Shown here piece by piece: positions 1-9,880 of a stretch of DNA of 64,000 nt (within the stretch, counting starts at the first letter, position 1; each line of letters opens with the position of its first letter). This DNA comes from UBA1672 sp050633505. GTDB taxonomy: Bacteria; Pseudomonadota; Alphaproteobacteria; Micavibrionales; Micavibrionaceae. Location: assembly GCA_050633505.1 (NCBI GenBank), contig JBOEGQ010000005.1, positions 124,001 to 188,000 of the forward strand, written 5' to 3'. Under the pieces are notes generated by a model. It was not told where the DNA came from. It did no database searches and saw only the letters and a program-made list of their open reading frames with translations. The position numbers were made by a program, and so were the translations under genes.

Positions 1-376
1 TTAGACCAGCTGCAGATGCACCAGCACCAGAACCGATTGTCTCGTACATTGCTTCCATGATGATTGGAATAGCGAACAATGCACCACCAGCTGCCAAACG
101 GATTGCGCCGTCTTTCAATGGTGTTTGAGTTGGGTTTTCAACGTGGTCTTTGATTTTCATGATACCAAGAACAGATAGAAGTACACCGAAAAGGTATGCA
201 AGAGCAGAGACCAATGCAGGTAGTGTTGCAACTGACTGTGTGATATTAAAAGCGATAGAACCGAAGTTTTGACCTGTACCAGCTGCAGTAGCGTGTGCAG
301 AAGTTGATGATAGCATCATTCCTGCTGTCATTGCCGCACCAAGTTTATAGTACGAAGTTTTGGTTTGTTTGAACAT
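1..376 (-). CDS. DotP/IcmD-like small inner-membrane protein, cut by window edge
   Basis: The reading frame starts at the ATG at 374-376, with a strong AGGAGG ribosome site 8 bases upstream, and runs off the left edge after about 125 codons. The product has an N-terminal signal-like hydrophobic segment ending near ATA, then one copy of a two-helix unit (a helix reading ALAYLFGVLLSVLGIMKIKDH, then NPTQTPLKDGAIRLAAGGALFAIPIIMEAMYETI). That unit recurs several times in the next gene upstream (470-2113). Its size and topology resemble DotP/IcmD or TraQ-type components of type IVB systems, and its place at the end of the tra-like order agrees. The exact Dot/Icm equivalent is an inference. The C-terminus is not visible. 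Confidence 0.6.
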   Translation of the reverse strand, partial: MFKQTKTSYYKLGAAMTAGMMLSSTSAHATAAGTGQNFGSIAFNITQSVATLPALVSALAYLFGVLLSVLGIMKIKDHVENPTQTPLKDGAIRLAAGGALFAIPIIMEAMYETIGSGAGASAAGL

Positions 377-469
377 ATTGTTCCTCCTCTTACCAAATTG
401 ATTGCTTACTTATAAAAGTATCGTAGCAGGTTTGTCACAATCTTGCCACATTTTTTTTTATGTATTTTT

Positions 470-2113
470 TTAGCTGAATGTAACACCAAATGCAGTAATG
501 CCTAGAGTGGTCTGAACGGCATTTAATAATGGCCCGAGATTAACGGCAAGGGCACCACCAATGATGTGTGTCATACCGGCCATTGTTGAGGCTTGTTGAT
601 TTCCTTCTGCCACATCACGCATGATGAAGATGCCGCGTACAAAACTGATCATTCCGATAATAATCATGAACTTCAGCACAGCAGAGACCACGTTATATGC
701 GGCGTCTGTTTCCGCAGTTGTCATTCCACTTGTATATGTGAGTGATGCTGTTGTTGCAGTCTGTGACGTATCAAACAAGCTTTCCGATATTGCGGATAGG
801 ATTGTTGTTGCCGAAATTAAAATACCACCAACCACAAATGTTGAGACAGTGCCCAATCCACCGGGGCCTTTCGGGCCGTCTTGTGCGGATTTAATAATGC
901 GGGATGTTCCAACCATAATGAATATAAGGCCGGCAACAAAGCAGAAGAAATTTAGAACTACATGTGATGGTCCGATGATGTTTTGCATGAAACAGACCAT
1001 TGCCATATCAAGTGAGTTACCGGGGCCACATCCTAAAGTTTCTTGAAAGCCTGTGTTGATTGTTGCAGCACTGTGTATTGCAGATGGGGTGAGTGAAGAG
1101 CTGATTGCAAATGCGATAACAGGCATTGCAAAGAATGCACCACCGGCAATTAAGCGAGATACACCCTCCCAAAGAGATGTTTGAGCCGGGTTCGTCACGT
1201 GGTCGCGAATTTTAATAAGAGCCCATACACCTAAGATCAATCCAAGGACATAAGATATTCCGGCTAGTAAAGCGGGGAATACAGTCGCATTTTCCATGGC
1301 CAGACAGATTACGTCGCCAATGGTACTTGGTGTTCCTGTGTGCACAGTTCCGCAAGATACAAGGCCACCATCAACGGAAGAGGCATAGAAACCAAGGCCA
1401 CCATTCCCAAAGAAGTTAACAATTGTGGCATTAAGCCCAAGGCCGGAACCAGCCATTGTTACATACATGGCTTCAAAGACAACGGGTAAGCCGATTAATC
1501 CGCCGGCGATTAGGAGACGGATAACGGCATCTTTTAATGATGAACGGTTGGGATCATCAACATGATCCCTGATTTTGAACAATGCAGAGATAATCATTAA
1601 GATACCAAGCAAATAAGCAACAGCGGAAACCAGATCAGGAATACGCTCAGTGCTTGCAATCATATCCGCTAGCATGGTGTTAAACCCATTTTCTGCAACT
1701 GTATTTGTTCCAAATGCAAGAGAAAGTGAATCGGCAACAGCAAAAGGCCCTAGTGCAACGGTCGTACCACCGCCAGAAATAGTGTTATAAGCCGCCTCAA
1801 GGATGATAGGTAGGGCGAATAATGCGCCACCAATCGCAAAGCGAATGACTGGAACACGGATAGGAGTTTGAGATGGGTTAGTAACGTGTTCAAGCGTTTT
1901 TATAATTCCTAAAACCGCAAGTAACACACCAGACAAGTATGCAAGCGCAGCCATAAAGTAAGGTAAAGACGATGTGGATTCATGGATACTATCGGTAATA
2001 TCACTAATCTCTACCGGAGTAGCAAATGCCGTACTTGCGGCGATAAAGCTGAAAAATACTGTTAAAAATGCGAAATAAAAATGTTGTCTAGACAATTGTA
2101 ATGCTCCTAACAT
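470..2113 (-). CDS. Multi-repeat DotE/IcmC-DotP/IcmD-type inner-membrane protein of the T4BSS
   Basis: A 547-residue protein with an N-terminal signal-like helix (residues 10-31) followed by about five copies of one two-helix membrane unit. The first three copies are clear: a helix ending in KxxDHV/LEHV, a short NPxQT/NPNRSS linker, then a second helix with an (A)GGAxFAxP core. The fourth and fifth are more diverged. DotE/IcmC and DotP/IcmD are normally small separate proteins with this hairpin topology, so this looks like an internal multiplication of the same fold. It lies downstream of the dotI-dotH-dotG genes, on the same strand, where R64 carries traQ/traR. Function in the inner-membrane part of the channel is inferred from family and position. 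It is much longer than the usual family member. Confidence 0.6.
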   Translation of the reverse strand: MLGALQLSRQHFYFAFLTVFFSFIAASTAFATPVEISDITDSIHESTSSLPYFMAALAYLSGVLLAVLGIIKTLEHVTNPSQTPIRVPVIRFAIGGALFALPIILEAAYNTISGGGTTVALGPFAVADSLSLAFGTNTVAENGFNTMLADMIASTERIPDLVSAVAYLLGILMIISALFKIRDHVDDPNRSSLKDAVIRLLIAGGLIGLPVVFEAMYVTMAGSGLGLNATIVNFFGNGGLGFYASSVDGGLVSCGTVHTGTPSTIGDVICLAMENATVFPALLAGISYVLGLILGVWALIKIRDHVTNPAQTSLWEGVSRLIAGGAFFAMPVIAFAISSSLTPSAIHSAATINTGFQETLGCGPGNSLDMAMVCFMQNIIGPSHVVLNFFCFVAGLIFIMVGTSRIIKSAQDGPKGPGGLGTVSTFVVGGILISATTILSAISESLFDTSQTATTASLTYTSGMTTAETDAAYNVVSAVLKFMIIIGMISFVRGIFIMRDVAEGNQQASTMAGMTHIIGGALAVNLGPLLNAVQTTLGITAFGVTFS

Positions 2114-2271
2114 TAATATATTAGCTTACCACCATATGATACAGGCCCCCTATATTACAGCATAACTATTCGGTATTCTGCAAACTTAAATTATACATTA
2201 CGGCGCAAATATAGCTAACGGTACTAAAAATAAGTTAATTTTTTGGAAATTTAGAGGGATTATGTAATTAT

Positions 2272-3438
2272 CTATCGAATTACAGTGCCAGATGTGCCTT
2301 TAATAACCCATTGACCAGATTTTTTATCTATCGATTTAATGCGTCCTAATCCGGTAACGGTATCACCAATTTCTACAGACTTCATTTCTCCGGTCTTTTC
2401 TTCTCGAATAACTGCTCGCCCAGGCTGTATGGCACGTATTGACCAAACAGGTTTGTAGGCCTTGACCGTTTCAACGACTTTTTGTGGTAATATTTCATGC
2501 GGCGGAACGGTTTTTTCTTGTTGTACTTCTTCTACGAGAGGTAGATCTGCGTTATTCTTGGGCGATGCAATCTCTTGTATACTTTGCGCATCATGCGTGA
2601 CTATGTCTTCAATTAAAGGCTCTACACTATCTTGAATTAAAGATAAATCAGGACGCGTAGTAGGCACTTCATCAATAGGGGGTAATGGCGCTTCTTTTTC
2701 CATTTCTGAATGGGTGTCTACAGTTTCGCTGTCAATAATCGGAATTTCATCGTTATCAAAAACACTCTCTGTTTTTGTAATAAGGGTATCTTCATCTAAG
2801 ATAGGTGACTGTATTTCTTCTTCCTGCGTTGTAATAGGAGCGGTCTGAGGTGGCGCGCTTATATCAGTCTTTGTTGTCGAATTTTCTACTTCTTCTAAAT
2901 CGGGTAGCTCAATGGGAGATGTGCCAATATCAAAAGGCATTGGTGTTAAGACGTTGTCTTGTGCTTCTTGAACATCAATTGATAACGCATCCAAGGTATT
3001 GTCTTGATTAACCGCATTGCTATCTTCAGGAATTGATCCCTGTTGTAATGGTAAGTATTCCGTAGGGCTATCAGATATCGGATCTACAGAAATAGTATCG
3101 TTTTGATCTAATATGATAGGTGATTCGGTCTTTGATAACTGAACGACTGGAATCACATCGTTCTCCGGATTTTGGAACAGTAATCCCATTTCATAGGCCT
3201 GATAACCGCCAAAACCAGCACCAGATAATAACGCAATTACAATAAAAGGTGCTAGCCCCTTCTTTTTCTTTGAACGTTGAGGCGAGGATGGTTCTAATGA
3301 TTGGGAATCGGAAATTTCTAAGGCATCAATGTCACTATCAAAATCAATATCGCCACTTTCAGCTTCTTCCAGTTCATCAATCCAAACTTCATCGAAATCA
3401 TCTTCAAAATCGTCTACATGATCAATAGAATTTTCCAT
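2272..3438 (-). CDS. TraP/DotF-position bitopic protein with PilP-like C-terminal domain
   Basis: A 388-residue protein with a very acidic cytoplasmic N-terminus (residues 1-50), a basic patch RSKKKK, one transmembrane helix at about 61-80, a long acidic Pro/Ser/Thr-rich linker, and a compact C-terminal domain (about 330-388) reading VWSIRAIQPGRAVI, VEIGDTVTGLG and SGTVIR. That end resembles the beta-rich domain of PilP and TraP-type proteins. The gene sits just after dotG, the position of traP in R64 and functionally that of dotF/icmG in Legionella. I infer an inner-membrane protein that reaches into the periplasm to contact DotG/DotH. The linker is low-complexity, so length comparison with relatives is not informative. 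Confidence 0.55.
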   Translation of the reverse strand: MENSIDHVDDFEDDFDEVWIDELEEAESGDIDFDSDIDALEISDSQSLEPSSPQRSKKKKGLAPFIVIALLSGAGFGGYQAYEMGLLFQNPENDVIPVVQLSKTESPIILDQNDTISVDPISDSPTEYLPLQQGSIPEDSNAVNQDNTLDALSIDVQEAQDNVLTPMPFDIGTSPIELPDLEEVENSTTKTDISAPPQTAPITTQEEEIQSPILDEDTLITKTESVFDNDEIPIIDSETVDTHSEMEKEAPLPPIDEVPTTRPDLSLIQDSVEPLIEDIVTHDAQSIQEIASPKNNADLPLVEEVQQEKTVPPHEILPQKVVETVKAYKPVWSIRAIQPGRAVIREEKTGEMKSVEIGDTVTGLGRIKSIDKKSGQWVIKGTSGTVIR

Positions 3439-3475
3439 TTCGGATACTCATTTTCTTTGAGTTTTTGAGGATAGA

Positions 3476-4747
3476 TTATATATCACTGTCTTTATCGGTA
3501 ACGTTTTGTGTAAAGAATATACCGATTGGAGTTCCTGCATCGATTACGATACGAACTGGAACATCCGCAATATCGTCAATAATATCTGATATGTCAGATG
3601 CCATTTCTTCAATACCCAAGGACACTTCTTGCTCTGTTGTAGTTTCTTCTTCTGTTGTTACAACTGTATCTCCAACAATAATGACACTTTCTTCTGTCTC
3701 ACCGAACGCTTCTGCATATCCTTCTATAAATGCAGCAGCAGCTGGAAGAAGAATACGGCGCATATATCTGTGATCAACGTCTGTTCTCATTGCCGGCAAT
3801 GATGTTGACGGATCAAGCATAACAGCACTTATTTGTAATTGCTTACCTTCATCGTTAACAGCAGTGTTGAAAGTAATCGCCAGCATTTCAACGTCAGACA
3901 TCACTTGGAAACTACCAAGAAGCTTCCAACCCTTTAGGGGGCCACTTACGACACGAACCAAAACAACGTTCGGCACATCAGAATTGGCCTGTAACATTGT
4001 CTGCCCATAATAAATATTACCTGCAGGTATAATGACTTCTTCTTCATTTTCTGCTGTGAAGCCATTTATTCCACCACGACCGCCACCATTGGAAGCACCA
4101 CGACTGCCACTTCCGCCGTTTCCATCACCGCCTTCTTCATCATAACTGATATAGGTGTTTGTCTTGAATCTGTTTTTTTGGTTATTTGCACCTAAAACAG
4201 ATTGCATTTGCTGTACCATTGACTGGGAAAGCTTTTTAATTGATTCATTTTGTTGTTCAGCATTTAGAACAGTAACCGGTTCAACATCAACTTCTTTACG
4301 CTTCATTTCACGTTGTACACGCTCTTCCTGAAGTTGGCGCCAACGGTGAAGTGGGTCTTCATTCTCTTCTTGAACTTCGGGAAGCTCAAGACGTGTTGTT
4401 GGTGTTTCGATTGGAACTGGAATCGTGCTTCGTCCCTCACGGATAGCAAGATCGAGATCTTCTTCGTTCTGTTGTTCAACCGCCTCGATATATGCGGGAT
4501 CAACTTCCTCCGATGTACCGGGAACAGATGTTACATCAGATCCTGCAGGCATACTGGATTGACGCTCTGTTGTTCCTTCTCCACCAAACATAAAGGCAAC
4601 ACCGACAATAACAACAACAGCGGCAACAACAACACCGATTTTAACAGCTGGATTTTGTTGAATAGCATCGCCGAGATTCGATTTTTGAGAAAACTCATCA
4701 AATCCGTCATCCGCACCGATTATTTCTTCATCAAGATCATCATTCAT
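3476..4747 (-). CDS. dotG: DotG/IcmE (TraO), VirB10-like core protein of the T4BSS
   Basis: A 423-residue bitopic protein: acidic cytoplasmic N-terminus, one transmembrane helix at about 37-54 (VGVVVAAVVVIVGVAFMFGG), a charged and partly coiled linker, a Gly/Ser/Asn-rich stretch, then the conserved C-terminal VirB10-like beta domain beginning at IIPAGNIYYGQTMLQANSD and continuing through GPLKGWKLLGSF. In type IVB systems DotG spans from inner to outer membrane and forms the channel core. Legionella DotG carries a long pentapeptide-like repeat region that is absent here, so this is the short form, like TraO of R64. The start overlaps the dotH stop by 4 bases, suggesting translational coupling. 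Confidence 0.85.
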   Translation of the reverse strand: MNDDLDEEIIGADDGFDEFSQKSNLGDAIQQNPAVKIGVVVAAVVVIVGVAFMFGGEGTTERQSSMPAGSDVTSVPGTSEEVDPAYIEAVEQQNEEDLDLAIREGRSTIPVPIETPTTRLELPEVQEENEDPLHRWRQLQEERVQREMKRKEVDVEPVTVLNAEQQNESIKKLSQSMVQQMQSVLGANNQKNRFKTNTYISYDEEGGDGNGGSGSRGASNGGGRGGINGFTAENEEEVIIPAGNIYYGQTMLQANSDVPNVVLVRVVSGPLKGWKLLGSFQVMSDVEMLAITFNTAVNDEGKQLQISAVMLDPSTSLPAMRTDVDHRYMRRILLPAAAAFIEGYAEAFGETEESVIIVGDTVVTTEEETTTEQEVSLGIEEMASDISDIIDDIADVPVRIVIDAGTPIGIFFTQNVTDKDSDI

Positions 4748-5778
4748 TTAAGTATTTCCTCACGCTGAGTAAGATGCGCCCGTACCATACGACCTCTGTC
4801 AGAGAGCAATATCACAGGGCTTTCGTCTAAGGCATAAACTCTTGTACCATCTGCAGATGTCACAGAACTATGCCATCCCGGAGATAAAAGAGTTAGCGGT
4901 GTTCGAACATATGTTAAACCATTATAAACATAGGCACTGGTTCGACCATCAACTCCAGAAACATCGAGAACATCAGCATCCTCAGGCACAACACCGCCCA
5001 GAGCAATTGACATATCAGCATCACCCGCAGTTAATGAAACACCACGATCAATAAGCGGCGTCTTCGCTCCCGGGCCCCTCTTTGGAACAACAGCGTCAAA
5101 GCGGTAATGAACGACGTCACGACTTGTTTCGAATGTCATGATTACCGGAGCGTTTAGCCCCAACAAGCGAATAGAGATGTTACCATGCGCCAATTTTGCT
5201 TCAGGGGAAATACGCAAAACATGATTATGCGCATGAACACCTGATTCCTGAATGGTAAAGTTACCCACCCAACTAATTTCTTCAATTGGCCAAGGTTGCC
5301 CAGACGAATCAAGAAAGCTCAACGTTGTAACGTAACCCCAAGACATCTTCACAGCGAGGGGGGTAACCCCAGGATCCAATGAAATATTTTGAACGACCAA
5401 TTCCGGTCGAGGATAAGGGTGAACAGGAAGCTCAGTCGACTCAACTGTTCTATCATAATGCTCAAGCAATGTCCGAATTTCATCAGGCTTCAATGGCATT
5501 AATTTGTTCAAAGCCTTTTGAAAAGCCTCTTTCCGAAATGAATCCTCTATTTCCTCTGTCGATTTTTCAAAATCGAGCCCCGTATCATCAAATGAGAACG
5601 GATCAGAAGGTGCACCCTCTTCGTAAGCGTCAACCTCAAGCCCTGGTGGCAGAGCGCTCTCGTCTTGAGCAAAAGAGGGGGAAGCTATTGCAGTAGAACA
5701 AACCAAAGCAAAGCTAAGGCCCAATATCTTCAAATTTTGAGATAAATTAATTAAGTGTAGGAAGTTTTTATGTTGCAT
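4744..5778 (-). CDS. dotH: DotH/IcmK (TraN), outer-membrane core protein of the T4BSS
   Basis: I place the start at the ATG at 5776-5778, giving 344 residues, close to the usual DotH length. An upstream TTG at 5832 would only add residues ahead of the signal peptide. The N-terminus is a secretion signal ending near ASPSFA. The mature part shows the family pattern: an N-terminal helical segment with MPLKPDEIRTLLE, then PRPELVVQNISLDPGVTP and the beta-rich C-terminal half with TVLSFLDSSGQPWPI-like features and VSLTAGDADMSIALGG. DotH works with DotC and DotD in the outer-membrane ring and links to DotG. It overlaps dotG by 4 bases and follows dotI on the same strand. Confidence 0.85.
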   Translation of the reverse strand: MQHKNFLHLINLSQNLKILGLSFALVCSTAIASPSFAQDESALPPGLEVDAYEEGAPSDPFSFDDTGLDFEKSTEEIEDSFRKEAFQKALNKLMPLKPDEIRTLLEHYDRTVESTELPVHPYPRPELVVQNISLDPGVTPLAVKMSWGYVTTLSFLDSSGQPWPIEEISWVGNFTIQESGVHAHNHVLRISPEAKLAHGNISIRLLGLNAPVIMTFETSRDVVHYRFDAVVPKRGPGAKTPLIDRGVSLTAGDADMSIALGGVVPEDADVLDVSGVDGRTSAYVYNGLTYVRTPLTLLSPGWHSSVTSADGTRVYALDESPVILLSDRGRMVRAHLTQREEILK

Positions 5779-5879
5779 GAATGTAACCCAGATACTCCAA
5801 AAACATATAAACGATACACTGCTTTTTTTCAATTGTCACGCATTATCAACGCAATAGATCGTTTTTTAGTGAAATTTTA

Positions 5880-6596
5880 TTACCGCGCTGCAGCAATCCA
5901 CTGCTCAATCCCAACGCCATTGGGGCTTTCCAAGCGAGGAACACGCACAACAACAACCGTTACTAGCAGTCCCGTATTGTGTTTCCTTGCGCCAGATCTG
6001 TATGTAAGGACAAGTGGAATCTGCACGCGCCACTGGTATCTTCCAGCAACCAGACCCTCGGACTGGAGAACCGGAGCACCTTTTGGTACCGCGGTGATCA
6101 TTTGCTGATTTACCTCAACCATCTCAATAATCCGTGAGCGCTGCAATGCTTGTGTGAAGCTTTCCCAGCCACGTTTTGTGAAGCTGCGTGATGATTCTTG
6201 TAGGCGTCTTCTGTAATCATTAAAGCCAAAGGTCATCACCTCTGTTGTTGCCTGCGCAACCCAAGACATAAGTGCCGGTGTAGACAAGTTTGGCTGACTG
6301 AGGGGAACCATGGGAATAAGGCGCCCGTCCTCTGTTGTTGCAAAGTAAAAGTTTTGCGGTTTGCTAATGCTGATAATGTAATACATTGCACCGATAAGCA
6401 TGAAAACCGCAATGCTTTGTATTAGTGTCATCTTCAAGAGGCTGCGGTAGCCGTCTCTATAAAATTCATTTCGTATAACAACGGTTCCAAGCCCCGAAGT
6501 GTCTGCCTTTGCCGCCTTCGGATTATCCTTGACGTTATCTGTGCTTTCACTTTTAGTGGTTTCTTCTTTTGGGGTTTTTTTGTTTCTTTTTAACAT
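5880..6596 (-). CDS. dotI: DotI/IcmL (TraM), inner-membrane T4BSS component
   Basis: The start is set at the ATG at 6594-6596 because the longer frame adds 42 residues unlike the family. The product is then 238 residues: a Lys/Glu-rich cytoplasmic tail, a conserved NEFYRDGYRSLLKM segment, one transmembrane helix at about 56-77, and a periplasmic domain with MSWVAQATTEVMTFGFNDYRRRL and a C-terminal VVVVRVPRLESPNGVGIEQW. These are typical of IcmL/DotI/TraM, the VirB8-like inner-membrane part of the type IVB apparatus. The ribosome site is weak (GAAG about 9 bases upstream). It is the first minus-strand gene after the divergent five-paralog block, and the 279-base gap between them should hold promoters for both directions, though I see no convincing -35/-10 pair. 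Confidence 0.85.
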   Translation of the reverse strand: MLKRNKKTPKEETTKSESTDNVKDNPKAAKADTSGLGTVVIRNEFYRDGYRSLLKMTLIQSIAVFMLIGAMYYIISISKPQNFYFATTEDGRLIPMVPLSQPNLSTPALMSWVAQATTEVMTFGFNDYRRRLQESSRSFTKRGWESFTQALQRSRIIEMVEVNQQMITAVPKGAPVLQSEGLVAGRYQWRVQIPLVLTYRSGARKHNTGLLVTVVVVRVPRLESPNGVGIEQWIAAAR

Positions 6597-6875
6597 TTTG
6601 ACTTTCTTCGGATTGCATATGTTAACGATCAGCAAGTTCCTATTGTGTAACAAAAAGAGAAGAGACACAATATTTGAATCTTGTTTTCTGCATTTTTCAA
6701 TTAAAATATTATGTGGGGGCACAATGTATATGTTATGGTGAGAGTCATGTGATAAATGCTGCTAGCCCTGAGATTATAGTTCAGTAATACATTGAAATAA
6801 TTTTTTATATGGTGCAGCATAGAAAGAGTAAGTAAATCACAAGGTATTCTGATTGTGTATAAGAGGGATAAGATA

Positions 6876-8363
6876 ATGAGGAAAGGGTTCTTAGGCGGCA
6901 TAGTATTTGTGTCGTTAGTTTTTGGAACCCTGCCTGTCGTCATGTTACCTGAAAAAGCGTCTGCTTGTTGTTTTGCTTGTGCGGAAACCGATTGTGATCA
7001 GGCGGTCGAATATATTGATGAGCAGCACGAAGAAATCCGTGAAAGATATGAAGAAGAATTTGATAAGGATCTTGATGCGTTCGAAGAGTGGATGATCGAA
7101 GAATTCTTTGAGCCCCTTGTTGTAACGGCGATGGCTGATATGGCGACACAAATGGGTGCGGTTGCCATGCAATACACTCATATCATTGGATCGTTCTTGG
7201 ACGCGCAAACACAGATGGAAACGCAACGGCTTTATCGCAAGATGCAGTTTGAAGCACATCAGGATTACCATCCGAGTGAAGATTTTTGCTGGTTTGGAAC
7301 GAATGTAAGGAGTTTGGCAGGAACCGAAAGCAAGGCACGTTATAATACGTTGGCTCTTTCTCGACTGGCTATTGCGCGTCAGACCGGTGTTTATAACACA
7401 GGAGGTGCAGAGAACGTACGTGGTGATTATGAAGTGCGTTGGCAGCATTTCGCGGAAACATATTGTGATGTACGTGATAATAATGCGCAGGTCGCAGGTG
7501 CCCCTCCGTCACTTGTCTCCAGAACCGGTTTGCAACTTGCCTGTGATCATGACGGGGCAGGTGGATCGGCTGATGCGGGTGTTGACTTGACCGAATCACG
7601 TCGGATTAATCGTGATATTGATTATATACGCTTGATTGACGAACCACGGACAATCGATGTTGACTTTACAGATGGTGATTTGGATTCAAGTAGTATTGTA
7701 CATACAGCCAGTGTGATGCAGCCACATACAGAAGAAGATGTGATTTCGTTGTCTAAGAATCTTTACGGTCATAAAGTTCTATCTCGCGAATTATCAACTG
7801 TCGAAATGGGTGAGGAAGATGCACAGCGTGTTTATGCCGCGTTGCGGAGTGTCGTGGCAAAGCGGACGGTTGCGCAGGCGAGTTTTAATGCGATTGTTGG
7901 TTTGAAATCTGCCGGTACGTCGGCGGACTCTGACCCACTTGATCCGGGTGTTACATTAACCGGGACGGCGTATCTTGAGATTGAAAGACAGACCCAACGG
8001 TATATGGCGGCAGTTATGCAGCAGATCTTTCCTGTGGAAGGCGCGTCTCTTACTATCGGTAGTTTTGATTTCAGTGGCGGAAATATTTTTGATCTGATCG
8101 GGTATAGCCCTAGCTATTATTCTCAGTTGGAAATTCTGGCAAAGCGTATCTATCAGAATCCTGATTTTTATGCCAATTTGTATGATACCCCCGCCAATGT
8201 TGCGCGTAAGAAGGTTGCCATGCAGGCGATTGAGCTTATGGTTGATCGCGCCATATATGAAAGCCAATTGAGGCGCGAAATGAGTATATCAGTTTTATTA
8301 GCAAGTCGTTTACGGGCTTCCCATCGTCTTGTGAATAAACAAATTTCAATCGGAGAGCAGTAA
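6876..8363 (+). CDS. T4BSS-locus paralog 1 of 5, exported Cys-containing protein, unknown family
   Basis: The start is the ATG at 6876, preceded by GAGGG at 6863-6867. The product is 495 residues. It has a signal peptide ending near EKASA, followed at once by a cysteine cluster (CCFACAETDC). The body carries the features shared by all five neighbours: a helix with LETQRL/METQRL, the motif AHxDYHPSEDFCWFGT, the motif NRDIDYxxLIDEP, a helix VVAKRTVAQASFNAI, and the very well conserved SYYSQLEILAKRIYQNPDFYANLYD region followed by PANVARKKVAMQAI. I do not recognise the family. It is the first of a tight plus-strand operon inserted between the TcpQ-type gene and dotI, so a role in or on the type IVB apparatus is inferred from position only. 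Confidence 0.8.
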   Translation: MRKGFLGGIVFVSLVFGTLPVVMLPEKASACCFACAETDCDQAVEYIDEQHEEIRERYEEEFDKDLDAFEEWMIEEFFEPLVVTAMADMATQMGAVAMQYTHIIGSFLDAQTQMETQRLYRKMQFEAHQDYHPSEDFCWFGTNVRSLAGTESKARYNTLALSRLAIARQTGVYNTGGAENVRGDYEVRWQHFAETYCDVRDNNAQVAGAPPSLVSRTGLQLACDHDGAGGSADAGVDLTESRRINRDIDYIRLIDEPRTIDVDFTDGDLDSSSIVHTASVMQPHTEEDVISLSKNLYGHKVLSRELSTVEMGEEDAQRVYAALRSVVAKRTVAQASFNAIVGLKSAGTSADSDPLDPGVTLTGTAYLEIERQTQRYMAAVMQQIFPVEGASLTIGSFDFSGGNIFDLIGYSPSYYSQLEILAKRIYQNPDFYANLYDTPANVARKKVAMQAIELMVDRAIYESQLRREMSISVLLASRLRASHRLVNKQISIGEQ

Positions 8364-8413
8364 GTAGAGACTGTGAAGTGTAAAGTTGTAATTATAAGGT
8401 TTTGCAATAATTT

Positions 8414-9880
8414 ATGTTAGGACGCATTAAAAAATCAGTTTTCGGTGGTAAGGCAAGGGGGCTTGTTCTTGTCTTTGCGCTTGTCTTTATGTTGTCCGGT
8501 TCTTTTATTACAATGTGCGGACAGAAAAAAGCCGAGGCATTTTGTACGCCTTGTATATCGTGTCTGATACTTGACCCTGCTGCGACTGTGTTTTTATTGA
8601 ACATTATGGAAGACAGTTTCTGGGAGCCCCTTATACGGGATAATATTACAGATCACATGAATAGTGAAATCAACTGGATTGTTGATGACTTCTTTGATGA
8701 CTATGTGTTTTATGCACTTGCAGAATTGACGGAGTATCTTGGCGCGTTTGGTATGCTACAGGTTCAGATTGTCGGTGATTTCTTCGATGCGAAGCATTAT
8801 TTGGAAACGCAACGACTTTATTTTAAACTGCATGCAGAGGCGCATAAGGACTACCATCCGAGTGATGACTTCTGTTGGTTTGGAACAAATGCGCGAAGCC
8901 TTGCTTCTACAGATAATAGAGCACGATTGGCGACAATCGCATTGTCCAATATGGATTTGCAAAGACAGCTTGGCTTTATCGGTTCGTCTTCTGCCCTTTC
9001 CAAAGGGGATGATAAGAAAAATCGCTGGAACAGATTTGTTAACACATATTGTGACCCTAAAGATAACAACTGGATTAATGCGGGAACCGGACTTGATCTT
9101 GCCTGTGACCGAGATGGGCTAGGTTTAGGTGCTGGGGTTGGTGCGACGGATCGCGCACGTGTTAATCGTGACATTGATTATACCGCGTTGATTGATGAGC
9201 CGCGTACTTTAGAAGAGGTGAATTTCTTGGATCAAAGTGGTGCTGGTAACGCTAATGTTCTGACAAACGCAGAAGAAGATGTGATGGCAATGTCTGCCAA
9301 TTTGTATGGTGATGGAACACCGACACGTCGATTATCTCGAGAGCTGTTCGCGGCAGAGGCGACATCTGAAACAGCGACAGCACTCTATATGGATTTAAGA
9401 AGTGTTGTTGCAAAGCGTGCTGTTGCACAGAATAGTTTTAATGCATTGGTTGCTATGAAGTCCGAGGGCACGAATGGTGATTCTGCCGCGCCATTGCAGC
9501 CAAATACTGGTCGTTTTGTTGGTGCTATTATTCGGGATTTGATGCCAGCAGGGATGACGGATGCCCAAATTTTCGGAATTATGGGTGAGAATCCAAGTTA
9601 TTATGCGCAATTAGAGGTGCTGGGAAAGAAAATCTATCAAAACCCAGACTTCTTCGCGAATTTATATGACAAGCCTGCAAACGTTGCACGGAAATCCGTT
9701 GCAATGAAAGCAATTAGTTTGATGTTGGATCGTGCGTTATTTGAAAGTGAATTGCGCCAGGAAATGTTGTTATCAGTTATGTTGTCGAGTGAACTAAGCA
9801 AGAGGCATAAAGTGATTGATCGTGATTTGGATGTAGGAGGTAAGAGGTTCCAAGATGCTACCATTCTTAATCCGCGATAG
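8414..9880 (+). CDS. T4BSS-locus paralog 2 of 5, exported Cys-containing protein, unknown family
   Basis: A 488-residue homologue of the preceding gene. Signal peptide ending near KKAEA, then FCTPCISC, so the early cysteine cluster is kept but with different spacing. The shared core is present: LETQRLYFKLHAEAHKDYHP, SDDFCWFGTNARSLA, VNRDIDYTALIDEP, VVAKRAVAQNSFNAL, PSYYAQLEVLGKKIYQNPDF. Paralogs 1 and 2 are more alike than either is to 3-5 (both have FCWFGT and NPDFxANLYD). The 50-base gap to paralog 1 and 26-base overlap with paralog 3 indicate one transcript. Function unknown. The family is helical and exported in appearance. Confidence 0.8.
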   Translation: MLGRIKKSVFGGKARGLVLVFALVFMLSGSFITMCGQKKAEAFCTPCISCLILDPAATVFLLNIMEDSFWEPLIRDNITDHMNSEINWIVDDFFDDYVFYALAELTEYLGAFGMLQVQIVGDFFDAKHYLETQRLYFKLHAEAHKDYHPSDDFCWFGTNARSLASTDNRARLATIALSNMDLQRQLGFIGSSSALSKGDDKKNRWNRFVNTYCDPKDNNWINAGTGLDLACDRDGLGLGAGVGATDRARVNRDIDYTALIDEPRTLEEVNFLDQSGAGNANVLTNAEEDVMAMSANLYGDGTPTRRLSRELFAAEATSETATALYMDLRSVVAKRAVAQNSFNALVAMKSEGTNGDSAAPLQPNTGRFVGAIIRDLMPAGMTDAQIFGIMGENPSYYAQLEVLGKKIYQNPDFFANLYDKPANVARKSVAMKAISLMLDRALFESELRQEMLLSVMLSSELSKRHKVIDRDLDVGGKRFQDATILNPR

